Positions 40,757-50,381 of a stretch of 64,000 nt of DNA are shown here, one piece after another. The notes beneath the pieces were generated by a model. That model was not told where the DNA came from. It searched no databases and saw nothing but the letters and a program-made list of their open reading frames with translations. This stretch comes from Mesorhizobium sp. (lineage in GTDB: Bacteria > Pseudomonadota > Alphaproteobacteria > Rhizobiales > Rhizobiaceae): assembly GCF_024710845.1 (NCBI RefSeq), contig NZ_JANJTZ010000022.1:1-64000 (forward strand), in the 5' to 3' direction. Within the stretch, counting starts at the first letter, position 1. Every line of letters begins with the position of its first letter. The position numbers and the translations under genes are program-made.

Positions 40757-42263
40757 GCGCTGCCTCCGCATGTCCCGCCATCAGCTCGCCGAGCTCCCGC
40801 ACCGTTCGTTCTCCCCGCGCGGAGGGCGCCGAGAGCCGCCCGCCGGAGATGACGACGATGCGGTCGGCGAGCGTCAGGATCTCGTCGAGGTCTTCGGAGA
40901 TGAGGAGCACCGCCGCCCCCCTCGCCCGTGCTTCTAGCAGGCGGCCGTGGACATAGGCGATGGCGCCAACGTCGAGGCCGCGGGTGGGCTGGTTGGCGAG
41001 GATGATGACCGGCTCGGGATCGAGCGCGCGGCCGAGGATCAGCTTCTGCATGTTGCCGCCGGACAGCAGCCGAATCCGCGCGTCCGGTCCCGGACATTTG
41101 ACGTCATAATCGCGGATGATCTCCTCCGCGAAATTGCGGGCGGCTTTCCAGTCCATGAAGCCGTGTTTCGAGAAGCGTGGCGTGCGGTAGCGCTCGGAGA
41201 TGACGTTTTCCATCACGCTCATGTCGGCGATGGCGCCCACCGCGTGGCGGTCCTCCGGGATGCGGGCGATGCCCGCCTCCAGCGCCGCAACCGGCGACCA
41301 GCCGTCCGGCCCGTGGCCCTGCACGGTCATCGAGCCGGACTGCGGCGTCTCCAGGCCAGAGAGCAGGCCCGCGAGCGCTGCCTGGCCGTTGCCGGAGACG
41401 CCGGCGACGCCGGTGATCTCGCCGCTGTGCAGCGAAAGCGTGACGTCGGAGAGTGCGATGCCGGTGCCGCGGCGGGGCGTCGACACGTGCTCCATCACGA
41501 GCAGCGCGGGCCCGGTAACGGCGGGCGCGACCGGAGGCGAGACAAGGTCCTGTCCGACCATCAGGGCGGCCAGCGCCTTGCGGTCGGTGTCGGCGGTGCG
41601 GCGCTCGCCCGCCACCTTGCCGGCGCGCAGCACAATCACCCGATCCGAGATCGCCATCACCTCGTTGAGCTTGTGCGAGATGAAGATGATGGACAGGCCT
41701 TCCGCGACAAGCTTCCGCAGCGTCGCGAACAGCGCATCGGTCTCAAGCGGCGTCAGCACCGCCGTCGGCTCGTCGAGGATCAGGATGCGCGCGTCGCGGT
41801 AAAGCGCCTTGAGGATTTCGACGCGCTGACGCTCGCCGACGGTGAGCGCGGAGACGAGGCTGTCGGGATGGACCTCGAGGCCGAAATCGGCGGAGAGCTT
41901 GCGGATCTTCTGCCGCGCTGCCTCACGCCGGAAGCGCGGCGCAAACAGCGGCTCGGTGCCGAGCGCGATGTTTTCCAGCACGGTCATGTTGTCGGCGAGC
42001 GTGAAGTGCTGGTGGACCATACCGATGCCGGCGTCGAGCGCCGCGCGCGGGTCGCCGGGCGGCAGTTCCTTGCCGAAGGCTTCCACCGTTCCCTCGTCGG
42101 CGACGTAATGGCCGAAGAGGATGTTCATCAGCGTCGTCTTGCCGGCGCCGTTCTCGCCGAGCAACGCCACCACCTCGCCGCGCGCGAGGTCGAGCGAGAT
42201 CGCGTCGTTGGCGACCAGCGGCCCGAAGCGCTTGGTGATCGAGGAAAGGCGGAGGACGGTCAT
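40746..42263 (-). CDS. Nucleoside/sugar-type ABC transporter ATPase with two ABC domains
   Basis: A 505-residue tandem ATPase of the RbsA/YufO kind. The first domain has Walker A GENGAGKTT (about 35-43), signature LTVGERQRVEILKAL and Walker B ILILDEPTAVL. The second has a degenerate Walker A (GVSGNGQAAL), signature LLSGGNMQKLILGRAL and ILANQPTRGLDVG, as usual for this class. I start at the ATG at 42263 (MTVLRLSS); the longer frame runs into a palindromic repeat and is not coding. The repeat separates it from the binding-protein gene. Confidence 0.9.
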   Translation of the reverse strand: MTVLRLSSITKRFGPLVANDAISLDLARGEVVALLGENGAGKTTLMNILFGHYVADEGTVEAFGKELPPGDPRAALDAGIGMVHQHFTLADNMTVLENIALGTEPLFAPRFRREAARQKIRKLSADFGLEVHPDSLVSALTVGERQRVEILKALYRDARILILDEPTAVLTPLETDALFATLRKLVAEGLSIIFISHKLNEVMAISDRVIVLRAGKVAGERRTADTDRKALAALMVGQDLVSPPVAPAVTGPALLVMEHVSTPRRGTGIALSDVTLSLHSGEITGVAGVSGNGQAALAGLLSGLETPQSGSMTVQGHGPDGWSPVAALEAGIARIPEDRHAVGAIADMSVMENVISERYRTPRFSKHGFMDWKAARNFAEEIIRDYDVKCPGPDARIRLLSGGNMQKLILGRALDPEPVIILANQPTRGLDVGAIAYVHGRLLEARARGAAVLLISEDLDEILTLADRIVVISGGRLSAPSARGERTVRELGELMAGHAEAAHAP

Positions 42264-42277
42264 CTGGCGCGGCCTTC

Positions 42278-42422
42278 CCTTCTCCCCTTGTGGGAGAAGG
42301 TGTCGCCGAAGGCGACGGATGAGGGGTGTTGGACGGAATGAGAGGCTGGCGTTTCTTCCAACACCCCTCATCCGTCTTGGCGCTACGCGCCAATCCACCT
42401 TCTCCCACAAGGGGAGAAGGGG
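42278..42422. repeat. Large palindromic intergenic repeat, copy 2
   Basis: CCTTCTCCCCTTGTGGGAGAAGG near 42278-42302 is matched by its complement at 42396-42420, with ACACCCCTCATCCG-type arms inside. It lies between the binding-protein stop (42436) and the ATPase start (42263). A hairpin here could slow 3' decay of the upstream message and so raise binding protein over ATPase, as known for malE-malF in E. coli; that function is inference. Confidence 0.85.
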
Positions 42423-42435
42423 CGGCGGCGCTTAC

Positions 42436-43461
42436 TCAGCTCGACTTCGGCTCCTCGTCGTTGATCGCGACGGTGAAGCTGCCGTCCTTGATGGCCTTTT
42501 CCTTCTCGGCGACCTTGGCCATGACCTCGGCCGGCACCTTGCCCTCGAAGGTGCCGAGCGGCGCGATCGAGCAGCCGCCTTCCTTCATGAAGGAATACAT
42601 GCCGTAGTCGGCCGCCTTGAAGGTGCCCGCCTTGACCTCGGCGATCGCCTTGTCGAGCGTCGGCTCGAAGTGCCAGAGCGCGGAGGCGACGACGGTCTCG
42701 GGATAGTCCTTCTGTGTGTCGATGACGTTGCCGATGGCCAGCACGCCCTTCTCCTTGGCCGCGTCCGAGACGCCGAAGCGCTCGGCATACATCACGTCGG
42801 CGCCGGCATCGATCTGGGCAAAGGCGGTTTCCTTGGCCTTGGGCGGATCGAACCAGGAGCCGATGAAGGCGACCTGGAACTTGGCGTCGGGCGCGGTCTC
42901 CTTCACGCCGGCCATGAAGGCGTGCATCAGGCGATTGACCTCGGGGATCGGGAAGCCGCCGACCATGCCGATGTTCTTCGACTTGGTCATCGCGCCGGCG
43001 ATGATGCCGGTGAGGTAGGACGCGTCCTGGATATAGTTGTCGAAGACGGAGAAGTTCGGGTTGGCGTCGGCCGGCTTGAAGGACGAGCCCATCAGGAATG
43101 CGGTGTCGGGATAGTCGGCGGCGACGGTGCGCGCGGCCTCCTCGACGCCGAAGACCTCGCCGACGATGAGCTTGTTGCCGGCCTCGGCATATTCGCGCAT
43201 GACGCGCTCATAGTCGGTGTTGGAGACGTTCTCGGTGGCGGTGTACTCGATATCTCCGCGATCCTTGGCCTTCAGCGCCGCCTGGTGGATGCGCGACACC
43301 CACTGCTGCTCGAAGGGCACGGTGTAGATCGCTGCGACCTTGAGCTTCTCCTGGGCGAAGGCTCGGCCGACGAGGCCGGGGGCGAGCGCGAGTGCCGCTC
43401 CGGCACCGGTCGCCTTCAGGATCTGGCGGCGCGAGAAGAAGAGATTTCTAGGGTTTGTCAT
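42436..43461 (-). CDS. BMP-family ABC transporter substrate-binding protein
   Basis: A 341-residue periplasmic binding protein of the BMP/PnrA (Bmp) family, which bind nucleosides. A twin-arginine signal (SRRQILKATGAGAALALAP, arginines 11-12, cleavage after AFA/AFAQ) directs it to the periplasm folded. Family landmarks are VFGVEEAARTVAADYPDTAF, GMVGGFPIPEVNRLMHAF and GADVMYAERFGVSDAAKEKGV. GAGGTGG before the ATG at 43461 is the ribosome site; the long upstream frame is not used. It heads the operon: binding protein, ATPase, two permeases, deaminase. Confidence 0.9.
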   Translation of the reverse strand: MTNPRNLFFSRRQILKATGAGAALALAPGLVGRAFAQEKLKVAAIYTVPFEQQWVSRIHQAALKAKDRGDIEYTATENVSNTDYERVMREYAEAGNKLIVGEVFGVEEAARTVAADYPDTAFLMGSSFKPADANPNFSVFDNYIQDASYLTGIIAGAMTKSKNIGMVGGFPIPEVNRLMHAFMAGVKETAPDAKFQVAFIGSWFDPPKAKETAFAQIDAGADVMYAERFGVSDAAKEKGVLAIGNVIDTQKDYPETVVASALWHFEPTLDKAIAEVKAGTFKAADYGMYSFMKEGGCSIAPLGTFEGKVPAEVMAKVAEKEKAIKDGSFTVAINDEEPKSS

Positions 43462-43598
43462 GATCCACCTCTGGCTTGCGGGTCCGGCCGATCCGTCCCA
43501 CGATTTTTTATCGTTTGGACAAAATCTAAGCACGAGTCCGACCATGCCGCAATCGAGGGCACGCGCGAATCTCGTGAATTGTATGAACCTTTGCCGTC

Positions 43599-45026
43599 CT
43601 AAAGCTTCGGACGGCTCGAGGCCTCGCCATACCAGCCGCCCACCGCCTTCTCGTAGGCGATCGCGGCGCGCATCACGTCCTCGTCGCAATAAGTGCGGCC
43701 GACGATCTGCATGCCGGTCGGCACGCGGTTCTTCGCGTGGCCGGTCGGAACCGAGATGACCGGGCAGCGCGACAGCATGTTGAACGGCGTGGTCATGACC
43801 CAGCCGAGCGAGGGATCGACCACCTTGCCGTTGATCTTCACCTCGTCCTTCGACTGGTCGTGATCGGCCGGCACCGCGGCCAGCGCGTTGGTCGGACAGA
43901 TGAAGACGTCGTAGTCCTCGAGCAGCGGCCCGAGCGTATTGTACATCTCGGCGGCGGTCTCCAGCGTCGATACGAAGTCCGTCGCCTTGGACGACTGGCC
44001 TTCCTCGGCGAACCGGCGGGTATAAGTGCAGAGATCGTCGGCGTGGTCGGCGAGCAACTTCGCCAGCGAGGCGCCGAACAGGTGGTTGAGATAGGCCATG
44101 CCCTGCTGCAGCGCGTTCTTAGGCCAGCCGAGATCGACCTCCTCGACCGTGGCGCCGAGCGAGCGGAAGACGTCGAGCGCGGCGAGCGTGTTCTTCTGGA
44201 CTTCCCTGTCGACCTCGAACAGGCCGAGGTCCATCGAATACGCGATCTTCCACTTGCCGATCGGCTTGTATTTCGTCGGCAGCGTCAGCTTGGGCCTGAG
44301 GCTCGCGATGTCGAGCGGGTGCGGGCCGCACATCACGTTCTGCAGCAGGATCGTGTCCTCCACCGTGCGCGCCATCGGGCCGGTGTGGCAGTAGAAATCG
44401 AGGTTGAACGGCGGATCGTCCGGGTTGCGGCCATAGGGCGGCTTGAAACCGACGACGCCGCAGGCGGATGCCGGGATGCGGATCGAACCGCCGATGTCCG
44501 ACCCCGTCGCGATCGGCGCCAGGCCCGCGGCAAGTGCCGCGCCCGAGCCGCCGGACGAGCCGCCGGTGGTGAACTTCGGGTTCCACGGATTGCGCGTGAC
44601 ACCCCAAAGCCGCGACCAGGTATATGCCGCGCAGGAAAATTCCGGCGTCGCGGTGCGTGCGTGAACGATGCCGCCGGCGGCCATGATGCGCTGGTTGTTG
44701 GGCGAGGTCTTCTCGGCGACGAAATCCTTGAGGATCAGCGAGGCGTTCGAGGTCGGCTTGCCGGCGATGTAGCTCTCGTCCTTGACGGCCACCGGCAGGC
44801 CTTCGAGCGGCCCGGTCTTCTTGCCCTTGGCGTATCTGGCCTCCGCCTTTTTCGCCAGCGCCAGCGCCTCGTCGTAATGCGTGTAGGTGAAGGCGTTGAT
44901 CTTGTCCTTCGTCTTCTCCGCGCGATCGATCACCGCCGTCATCAGTTCGACCGGCGACAGCTTCTTCTTCCTGAACAGCGAGAGCGCCTCGGTCGCGGAC
45001 ATGTAGCAGAGGTCGAGATCGCTCAT
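43599..45026 (-). CDS. Amidase signature family hydrolase, NylA-like
   Basis: A 475-residue amidase with the full Ser-cisSer-Lys triad: K82 (AVKDES), S157 (TTGGSSGGSG) and S181 (GSDIGGSIRIPA), spaced 24 residues as in this family. It hydrolyses amide bonds. The block TRNPWNPKFTTGGSSGGSG and IPASACGVVGFKP closely resembles NylA, the 6-aminohexanoate cyclic-dimer hydrolase, as I recall it, though many general amidases share it. The decisive context is that it overlaps by 4 bases (ATGA) a NylB-like hydrolase gene. Both follow an ABC transporter operon on the same strand. Substrate unproven. Confidence 0.85.
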   Translation of the reverse strand: MSDLDLCYMSATEALSLFRKKKLSPVELMTAVIDRAEKTKDKINAFTYTHYDEALALAKKAEARYAKGKKTGPLEGLPVAVKDESYIAGKPTSNASLILKDFVAEKTSPNNQRIMAAGGIVHARTATPEFSCAAYTWSRLWGVTRNPWNPKFTTGGSSGGSGAALAAGLAPIATGSDIGGSIRIPASACGVVGFKPPYGRNPDDPPFNLDFYCHTGPMARTVEDTILLQNVMCGPHPLDIASLRPKLTLPTKYKPIGKWKIAYSMDLGLFEVDREVQKNTLAALDVFRSLGATVEEVDLGWPKNALQQGMAYLNHLFGASLAKLLADHADDLCTYTRRFAEEGQSSKATDFVSTLETAAEMYNTLGPLLEDYDVFICPTNALAAVPADHDQSKDEVKINGKVVDPSLGWVMTTPFNMLSRCPVISVPTGHAKNRVPTGMQIVGRTYCDEDVMRAAIAYEKAVGGWYGEASSRPKL

Positions 45027-46222
45027 TCGAGTGCTCCGGCGATGGCATGGACGGCGCGCAAGGTCGCGACCGACCAGGGAAGACTGAGAAATTCGGGATA
45101 GGTCGACAGCTTCACGGTGACGATCCGCGCGTCGAAATTGACATGGATGAGCTGGCCGAAGACGCCGCGGCACATCAGGTTGCGCGACTGCGCGTCCTCA
45201 ATCCAGAACTGGTTGCGGTAGGAGCCGGGGAATGCCGTGCTGTAGGCTTCGCCATAGGAGGCCCCGTCGCGGGTGGCCGCGATCCATTCCGCCGGCACGA
45301 TGCCCGCGCCGTTGTCCAGGATCATCTGACCGAAACGGCCATAGTCGCGCAGCGTCGCATTGAAGCCGCCGTCGGCGAGCGCGTAGCCGGCTGAATCGAC
45401 GGTGAAGCAGGCACTCTCCTCGCAGCCGAGCTTCTGCCACAGTTCTTCCGAGACGAGTTCGGCCAAGCGCTTGCCGGTCACGCGCTCCATGGCGAAGGCC
45501 AGCACGTCGGTCTCGATGGAGCGGTATTCGAACGCTTCGCCGTGGGGACGGTCGAGACGTTTCAGCGTCAGGATGAACTCCCATATGTGCGAAGGCCAAT
45601 GAAAGCCCGGATCGGCGCCTGGTGGAATCGGCTTCCAGCCGCTGGCGACATCGGTCTGTCCGATCTCGGAATAGGGGTCGGTGTATTCCTCGCTGAAATG
45701 GACGCCTGTCGTCATGTCGAGCACGTGCTGGAGCGTCGCGCCCTTCCAGGCCGTGGTGGCGAGTTCCGGAAGATAGTCCGTGACAGCCCTTGAGGGGTCG
45801 AGCAGACCGCGTCCGACGAGGATGCCGGCGACGGCGGAGGTGACGGATTTCGCCATCGACTGCGACAGGTGCAGCGAGCGCGGCGTCATGCCGTTGAAAT
45901 AGCGCTCGTAGATGACCGCGCCGTCCTTCAGGACGAGGAAACCGTCGGTGTAGCTCTCGTCGAGATGATCGAGCAGCGTAGAGGGCCGACCCGTGCTGTC
46001 GATGACGGCGAGCGCGTCGAGGTCGGTCTCGCTGCGCGGCAGGCGTGAGGCGTGGCCGGCGCCTTTCCAGACCTCCACCGTCGGCAGCAGTTCGCGGATA
46101 TGCTGGAACGACCAGCGGTTCCAGGGCGGCCTGTCCCAGTCCATGCGCGGCGGCACGAGCGACGGCGGCGATCCGGCCATGATCGGCGGCCGCGGATCCG
46201 AGTTGCGGTAGGATTTCATCAT
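45023..46222 (-). CDS. Beta-lactamase-fold serine hydrolase, NylB-like (6-aminohexanoate-dimer hydrolase family)
   Basis: A 399-residue class C beta-lactamase-fold hydrolase. The nucleophile/base pair is S122-M-A-K125 and the catalytic tyrosine Y233 (FEYRS). Aligned by eye with NylB as I remember it, the residues essential for 6-aminohexanoate-dimer hydrolysis are kept: Y180 (SEEYTDP) matches Y170 and D191 (GQTDVASGW) matches D181; D284 (LADGG) replaces N266. PPWNRWSFQH near residue 35 is also shared. No signal peptide is seen, as in cytoplasmic NylB. It follows the PotF-like gene after 46 bases and overlaps the amidase by 4. Oligo-amide degradation is a plausible but untested role. Confidence 0.85.
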   Translation of the reverse strand: MMKSYRNSDPRPPIMAGSPPSLVPPRMDWDRPPWNRWSFQHIRELLPTVEVWKGAGHASRLPRSETDLDALAVIDSTGRPSTLLDHLDESYTDGFLVLKDGAVIYERYFNGMTPRSLHLSQSMAKSVTSAVAGILVGRGLLDPSRAVTDYLPELATTAWKGATLQHVLDMTTGVHFSEEYTDPYSEIGQTDVASGWKPIPPGADPGFHWPSHIWEFILTLKRLDRPHGEAFEYRSIETDVLAFAMERVTGKRLAELVSEELWQKLGCEESACFTVDSAGYALADGGFNATLRDYGRFGQMILDNGAGIVPAEWIAATRDGASYGEAYSTAFPGSYRNQFWIEDAQSRNLMCRGVFGQLIHVNFDARIVTVKLSTYPEFLSLPWSVATLRAVHAIAGALE

Positions 46223-46268
46223 CGCCTGAAGAGAAGCGGCCCCGGCGTGGCGCCGGGGCCGGGATGCG

Positions 46269-47303
46269 TCACTTCTGGATTTCGGTCCAGATCTTGGTGT
46301 AGAGCGCCTGCACTTCAGGCGCGCAGGTCAGCATGAACGCGCCCTTGTCGGCGAATTCGGGCGGCGCGACGATCTCGGGCGCGCTGGTCATCTCGGGATC
46401 CATGAACTTTTCAGATCCCATGATGCCGTTGCCGTATTTCGCAAAGCCGGAGATCAGGGCCGCGTTTTCGGGATCCATGATGAAGTTCAGGAACAGCTTG
46501 GCGTTCTCGACGTTCTTCGCGTCCTTCAGGATGGCGGCGTTGTCCATCCAGATCGGATAGCCTTCCTTCGGGTAGCCGTAGTGGATGGCTGCCTTCTCCT
46601 TGCGCATGCGCATCGACGAACCGTTCCAGTTGACGGTCGCGGCGTAGTCGCCCTTGGCCATGGCTTCGATGTTGCCGTAGTTCATCGAGATCCACTTGGT
46701 CTTGGCTTCGACCAGCTTGTCGCGAACCTTCTTCAGCACTTCGAGATCGCCGGTGCAGGGCTCGCCGCCGACATAGCGGATGGCGAGGTGCATGACGTCG
46801 GCCATCTCGGGGACGACGTTGATCTTGCCGGCAAGCTCCGGCGGCGGATCGAGGAAGATCGCCGAGGTGTTGATGTCGCCCTTGTAGACCGACGTGTCGA
46901 CCGAGACGCCCGTTGTGCCCCACTGCCACGGAACGGTGTATTTGCGGCCCGGATCGAACGGCACGTCGACCCAGCGCGGATCGACGTTCTTGAAGTTCTC
47001 CATCTGGTTCGGGTTCGACTCGAGCAGCAGGCCCTCGCTGATCCAGATCGGAACGTACGACGCCGAGGGCACGACGATGTCGTAACCGTGGCCACCCTGG
47101 CGGATCTTGCCCAACGCGGTGTCGTTGGAATCGTAGTCCGTGACGGTGACCTTGACCTTGTAGGTCTCTTCGAACTTCTTGATCATCTCGGGCGCCGTGT
47201 AGTTGCCCCAGTTGAAGAGGTTGAGTTCGCCCTCGGCCCGGGCGAGCCCGGTGGTGGCAAGAAGTGCGGCGGTGATCGCCGCGATCGTCAGTCTGTGTTT
47301 CAT
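46269..47303 (-). CDS. PotD/PotF-like ABC transporter substrate-binding protein
   Basis: A 344-residue periplasmic binding protein of the spermidine/putrescine type. A signal peptide (TIAAITAALLATTGLARA) precedes ELNLFNWGNYTAPEMIKKF, the family's typical mature start, with VTDYDSNDTALGKI and YDIVVPSASYVPIW following. AAGGAAG before the ATG is the ribosome site. It is the fourth gene of a PotA-PotB-PotC-PotD order and is followed after 46 bases by the NylB-like hydrolase, so its ligand may be an amine-bearing amide and not a simple polyamine. Confidence 0.88.
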   Translation of the reverse strand: MKHRLTIAAITAALLATTGLARAEGELNLFNWGNYTAPEMIKKFEETYKVKVTVTDYDSNDTALGKIRQGGHGYDIVVPSASYVPIWISEGLLLESNPNQMENFKNVDPRWVDVPFDPGRKYTVPWQWGTTGVSVDTSVYKGDINTSAIFLDPPPELAGKINVVPEMADVMHLAIRYVGGEPCTGDLEVLKKVRDKLVEAKTKWISMNYGNIEAMAKGDYAATVNWNGSSMRMRKEKAAIHYGYPKEGYPIWMDNAAILKDAKNVENAKLFLNFIMDPENAALISGFAKYGNGIMGSEKFMDPEMTSAPEIVAPPEFADKGAFMLTCAPEVQALYTKIWTEIQK

Positions 47304-47327
47304 CTCAGCTTCCTTTCCCTCTGGTTG

Positions 47328-48131
47328 TTATGTGCGTCGCCTGCTGATGAAGAAGAACAGCGTCACGATCAGGATCGAGATCAGCAGGAAGACAGTGGAG
47401 ATGGCGTTCATCTCGGGCGTGACGACACGGCGGAGCTGACCGAGCATGTAGGTCGGCAAAGTGTCCTGGCCGCCTGATTTGACGAACTCGGTGATGACGA
47501 CGTCATCCAGCGAGATGACGAAGGCGAGCATCAGCCCCGCGATGATGCCGGGCCACAAGAGCGGCAGCGTGATGCGCGTGAAGGCCTTCCACGGAGTCGC
47601 GTAGAGGTCGGCGGCCGCCGTCTCCAGCGTCAGGTCCATGCTCTCCAGCCGCGCCCGGATCGGCAGATAGGCGAAGGGTATGCAGAAGGCCGTATGCGCG
47701 GCGATGAGGTAACCGAGGCCGGAATAGCCGGTCGCCACCTTGATGCGGGAAAAGACGATGAGAAGCGCGACGGCGGTGACGATTTCCGGAATCATCAGCG
47801 GCTGGTTGATGAAGGCGTATTTCGCCGTCAGGCCGCGATACGGTTTCGTCCTCGTCGTTGCAATCGCCGCCATCGTGGCGGCAACTGTGGCGATGATCGC
47901 GGCTGTCGAAGCGATCTGAACCGAGCGGATCGACGCCTCCAGGACCAGATCGTTGTTCCAGGCCTGCTGGAACCAGCGCAGGGAGAAACCCTCCCAGATG
48001 GCGACCGACCGGCCGGCGTTGAAAGCGAAGACCACCAGCGTTGCGATCGGCAGATAGAGGAGCGCGAAGCAGAATATCGCGATGGTGGCGAAGCCGGGCT
48101 GGCGCTTGATGGCGAAGTTGGATCTAGCCAT
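47328..48131 (-). CDS. PotC-like ABC transporter permease
   Basis: A 267-residue inner-membrane permease with six hydrophobic segments. The ATPase-docking EAA loop is ETAAADLYATPWKAFTRITL (residues about 178-197), followed by LLWPGIIAGLMLAFVISLDD. This ISLDDVVITEF segment is typical of PotC. It overlaps the PotB-like gene by 8 bases. Confidence 0.9.
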   Translation of the reverse strand: MARSNFAIKRQPGFATIAIFCFALLYLPIATLVVFAFNAGRSVAIWEGFSLRWFQQAWNNDLVLEASIRSVQIASTAAIIATVAATMAAIATTRTKPYRGLTAKYAFINQPLMIPEIVTAVALLIVFSRIKVATGYSGLGYLIAAHTAFCIPFAYLPIRARLESMDLTLETAAADLYATPWKAFTRITLPLLWPGIIAGLMLAFVISLDDVVITEFVKSGGQDTLPTYMLGQLRRVVTPEMNAISTVFLLISILIVTLFFFISRRRT

Positions 48132-49044
48132 GCCGCTGCTCCGACTGCGCCGCGTAGCGGACGTAGAACAGGAGCGCGACCGTGACGATGACGGTGAGCG
48201 TCAGCGCGAGCGCGGCGCCGAGCGGCCAGTTGCGGCCGGCGCCGAACTGCAGTTCGATCAGGTTGCCCAGCATCATCTGCCTGCCGCCGCCGAGAACGCG
48301 CGGGGTGACATAGGCGCCGAGCGAGGGGATGAAGACGAGGATCGAGCCGGCGATGATGCCGGGCTTGACCAGCGGGATGATGATGCGCCTCAGCACCTGG
48401 AACCGCGTGGCGTAGAGATCGTAGCCGGCCTCGACCAGGCGGAAATCGAGCTTCTCCATCGAGGCGTAGAGCGGCAGTACCATTAGCGGCAAGTAGACGT
48501 AGACCATGCCGATGCCGATTGCCCAGTCGGTGTAGAGGATCTGGATCGGGGTCGAGGTGATGCCCAGCCAGATCAGCGCGTTGTTGAGGATGCCCTCGTT
48601 GCGGATCACCTCCTGCACGGCGAAGGTGCGGATCAGGAGGTTGGTCCAGAACGGGATGGTGATGACGAAGAGCCAGAGCGCCTGCGTCCGTTCCGGTCGC
48701 GTGGCGATGAAATAGGCGGTCGGGAAGCCGAAGATGAGCGTCAGGATCGTCGTCGCGAAGGACAGCCGCACGGAGCGCAGGAAGATCGACAGGTGGGCGT
48801 CGGCGATGCCGAGCGTGTCGTCGAACATGTCGCGCTGCAGGAACACGCCGATCCAGGCGTCGGTCGAGAACTCCCACTTGACGTCGCCATAGGGACCGGG
48901 CGTCAGGAACGAGTAAAGCACGACGACGAGCAGCGGCCCGATGCCGGCCAGGAAGATGATGACCAATGCGGGCGTGCTGAGCAGCCAGCGCTTGCGGATG
49001 TCTTCCCGCTCGGCCCTGGCTGCGATTTCCGCCGCTGTCGTCAT
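48124..49044 (-). CDS. PotB-like ABC transporter permease
   Basis: A 306-residue permease, six hydrophobic segments after a charged cytoplasmic amino end of about 20 residues. The EAA loop reads VEAGYDLYATRFQVLRRIII, followed by PLVKPGIIAGSILVFIPSLG, as in PotB. It starts 4 bases after the PotA-like stop and overlaps the PotC-like gene by 8, so expression is tightly coupled. Confidence 0.9.
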   Translation of the reverse strand: MTTAAEIAARAEREDIRKRWLLSTPALVIIFLAGIGPLLVVVLYSFLTPGPYGDVKWEFSTDAWIGVFLQRDMFDDTLGIADAHLSIFLRSVRLSFATTILTLIFGFPTAYFIATRPERTQALWLFVITIPFWTNLLIRTFAVQEVIRNEGILNNALIWLGITSTPIQILYTDWAIGIGMVYVYLPLMVLPLYASMEKLDFRLVEAGYDLYATRFQVLRRIIIPLVKPGIIAGSILVFIPSLGAYVTPRVLGGGRQMMLGNLIELQFGAGRNWPLGAALALTLTVIVTVALLFYVRYAAQSEQRHG

Positions 49045-49048
49045 CGCG

Positions 49049-50143
49049 TCAGTCCTTCAGAACCTGGGCGGCGGCGTCGGCGATCAGGATGCCGACATGC
49101 TCGCCCAGCTCGAAACCGCAGCCGGCGCTGCGCGTGTTCTGCTGGCGGACGATGAACGCGCCGCCGTCGTCGAGGCGGACATGGATGTTGGTGTCCGTGC
49201 CGAAGTAGACGATGTTGTCGATCACCCCCGGCAGATGCCCCTCTCCCTTGACCACGCGCGCGTGTTCCGGGCGAACAACGATCGTGGCCTCGCCGGACGG
49301 AACGAGGCTCTCGGCGACGGTCGCCGAGATCACCTTACCGGACGACAGGATCGCGTTCGCCTTGCCGCCCTCGGCGGGCTCGACCTTGGCCGTGAGAAAA
49401 TTCGTCTCGCCGATGAAGTCGGCGACGAAGCGCTCGGACGGCTTGTCGTAGATGTCCCAGGGCGAGCCGACCTGCAGGATCTTGCCCGACGACATGACCG
49501 CGATGCGGTCCGACATGGTCAGCGCCTCCTCCTGGTCGTGGGTGACGAAGATGAAGGTGATGCCGGTTTCGTGCTGCAGCCGCTTCAACTCGATCTGCAT
49601 CTCCTTGCGCAGCTTGTAGTCGAGCGCCGAGAGCGGTTCGTCGAGCAGCAGGACCTTCGGCTGCGGCGCGAGCGCGCGAGCTCGCGCCACGCGCTGCTGC
49701 TGGCCGCCGGAGATCTGGCTGGTCTTGCGATTGCGCAGCGCCTCCATCTTGACCAGCTTCAGCATCTGGTCGACGCGGGCCGTCACCTCGTCCATCGGCT
49801 TGCCGAGCATTTCCAGCCCGAAGCCGATGTTCTGCGCCACCGTCATGTGCGGGAAGAGCGCATAGGACTGGAAGACGGTGTTGACCGGGCGCTTGAACGG
49901 CGGCAGCGGCGCGATGTCCTGGCCGTGCAGTAGGATCTGCCCTTCGGTCGGGAAGTCGAAGCCGGCGATGAGCCTCAGAAGCGTGGTCTTGCCGCAGCCC
50001 GACGGGCCGAGGAGGGTGAAGAACTCGTTTTCGCGGATGACGACCGAGACGTTGTCGAGTGCTGCCACCCGATCGGCTCCCGAGCCGAAGATCTTGCTTA
50101 CCGAGCGAACGTCGATTGCGTTTCTATCCGGAGTGGCCGGCAC
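49049..50143 (-). CDS. PotA-like ABC transporter ATPase
   Basis: A 364-residue ATPase. Walker A is GPSGCGKTT (about 39-47), the signature [14 protein letters not shown] and Walker [13 protein letters not shown]; a TOBE domain fills residues 280-360 ([13 protein letters not shown]). It starts with GTG at 50143. It is the first gene of the transporter operon; the operon promoter should lie in the 238 bases to 50381, where I see no clear operator. Confidence 0.92.
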   Translation of the reverse strand: MPATPDRNAIDVRSVSKIFGSGADRVAALDNVSVVIRENEFFTLLGPSGCGKTTLLRLIAGFDFPTEGQILLHGQDIAPLPPFKRPVNTVFQSYALFPHMTVAQNIGFGLEMLGKPMDEVTARVDQMLKLVKMEALRNRKTSQISGGQQQRVARARALAPQPKVLLLDEPLSALDYKLRKEMQIELKRLQHETGITFIFVTHDQEEALTMSDRIAVMSSGKILQVGSPWDIYDKPSERFVADFIGETNFLTAKVEPAEGGKANAILSSGKVISATVAESLVPSGEATIVVRPEHARVVKGEGHLPGVIDNIVYFGTDTNIHVRLDDGGAFIVRQQNTRSAGCGFELGEHVGILIADAAAQVLKD

Positions 50144-50381
50144 GATATCCCCTGTTGGTTTCCGCTCTTCGAGGCGGTTGTTGTGGCGATGTCAGCACAT
50201 GGCATCCGCCTTGGCAATGGCGAGTTTTGAATCGCCGTTCAATTGGGTCCGAGCAAGTCGCGTGCCGGAAGCCGAACACCCGCCAAATGCGGCGGATGGC
50301 CGATTGATTGAGCAAAGCGGGGGCAGAGTGCCTCACAATCGAGCTTCCGGATGACGCAGGAGACCGCAGCCGCGACCGCGC

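Noticed and set aside
39561-42422. The repeated CTTCTCCCC blocks as CRISPR repeats
   Set aside because: They are few, far apart, palindromic on a 100-base scale and lie between genes of operons; no array or cas gene is present.
46581-49933. Long rightward frames opposite the PotABCD-type genes and others like them across the right half
   Set aside because: High-GC antisense frames; the opposite strand has clear protein families with intact motifs throughout.
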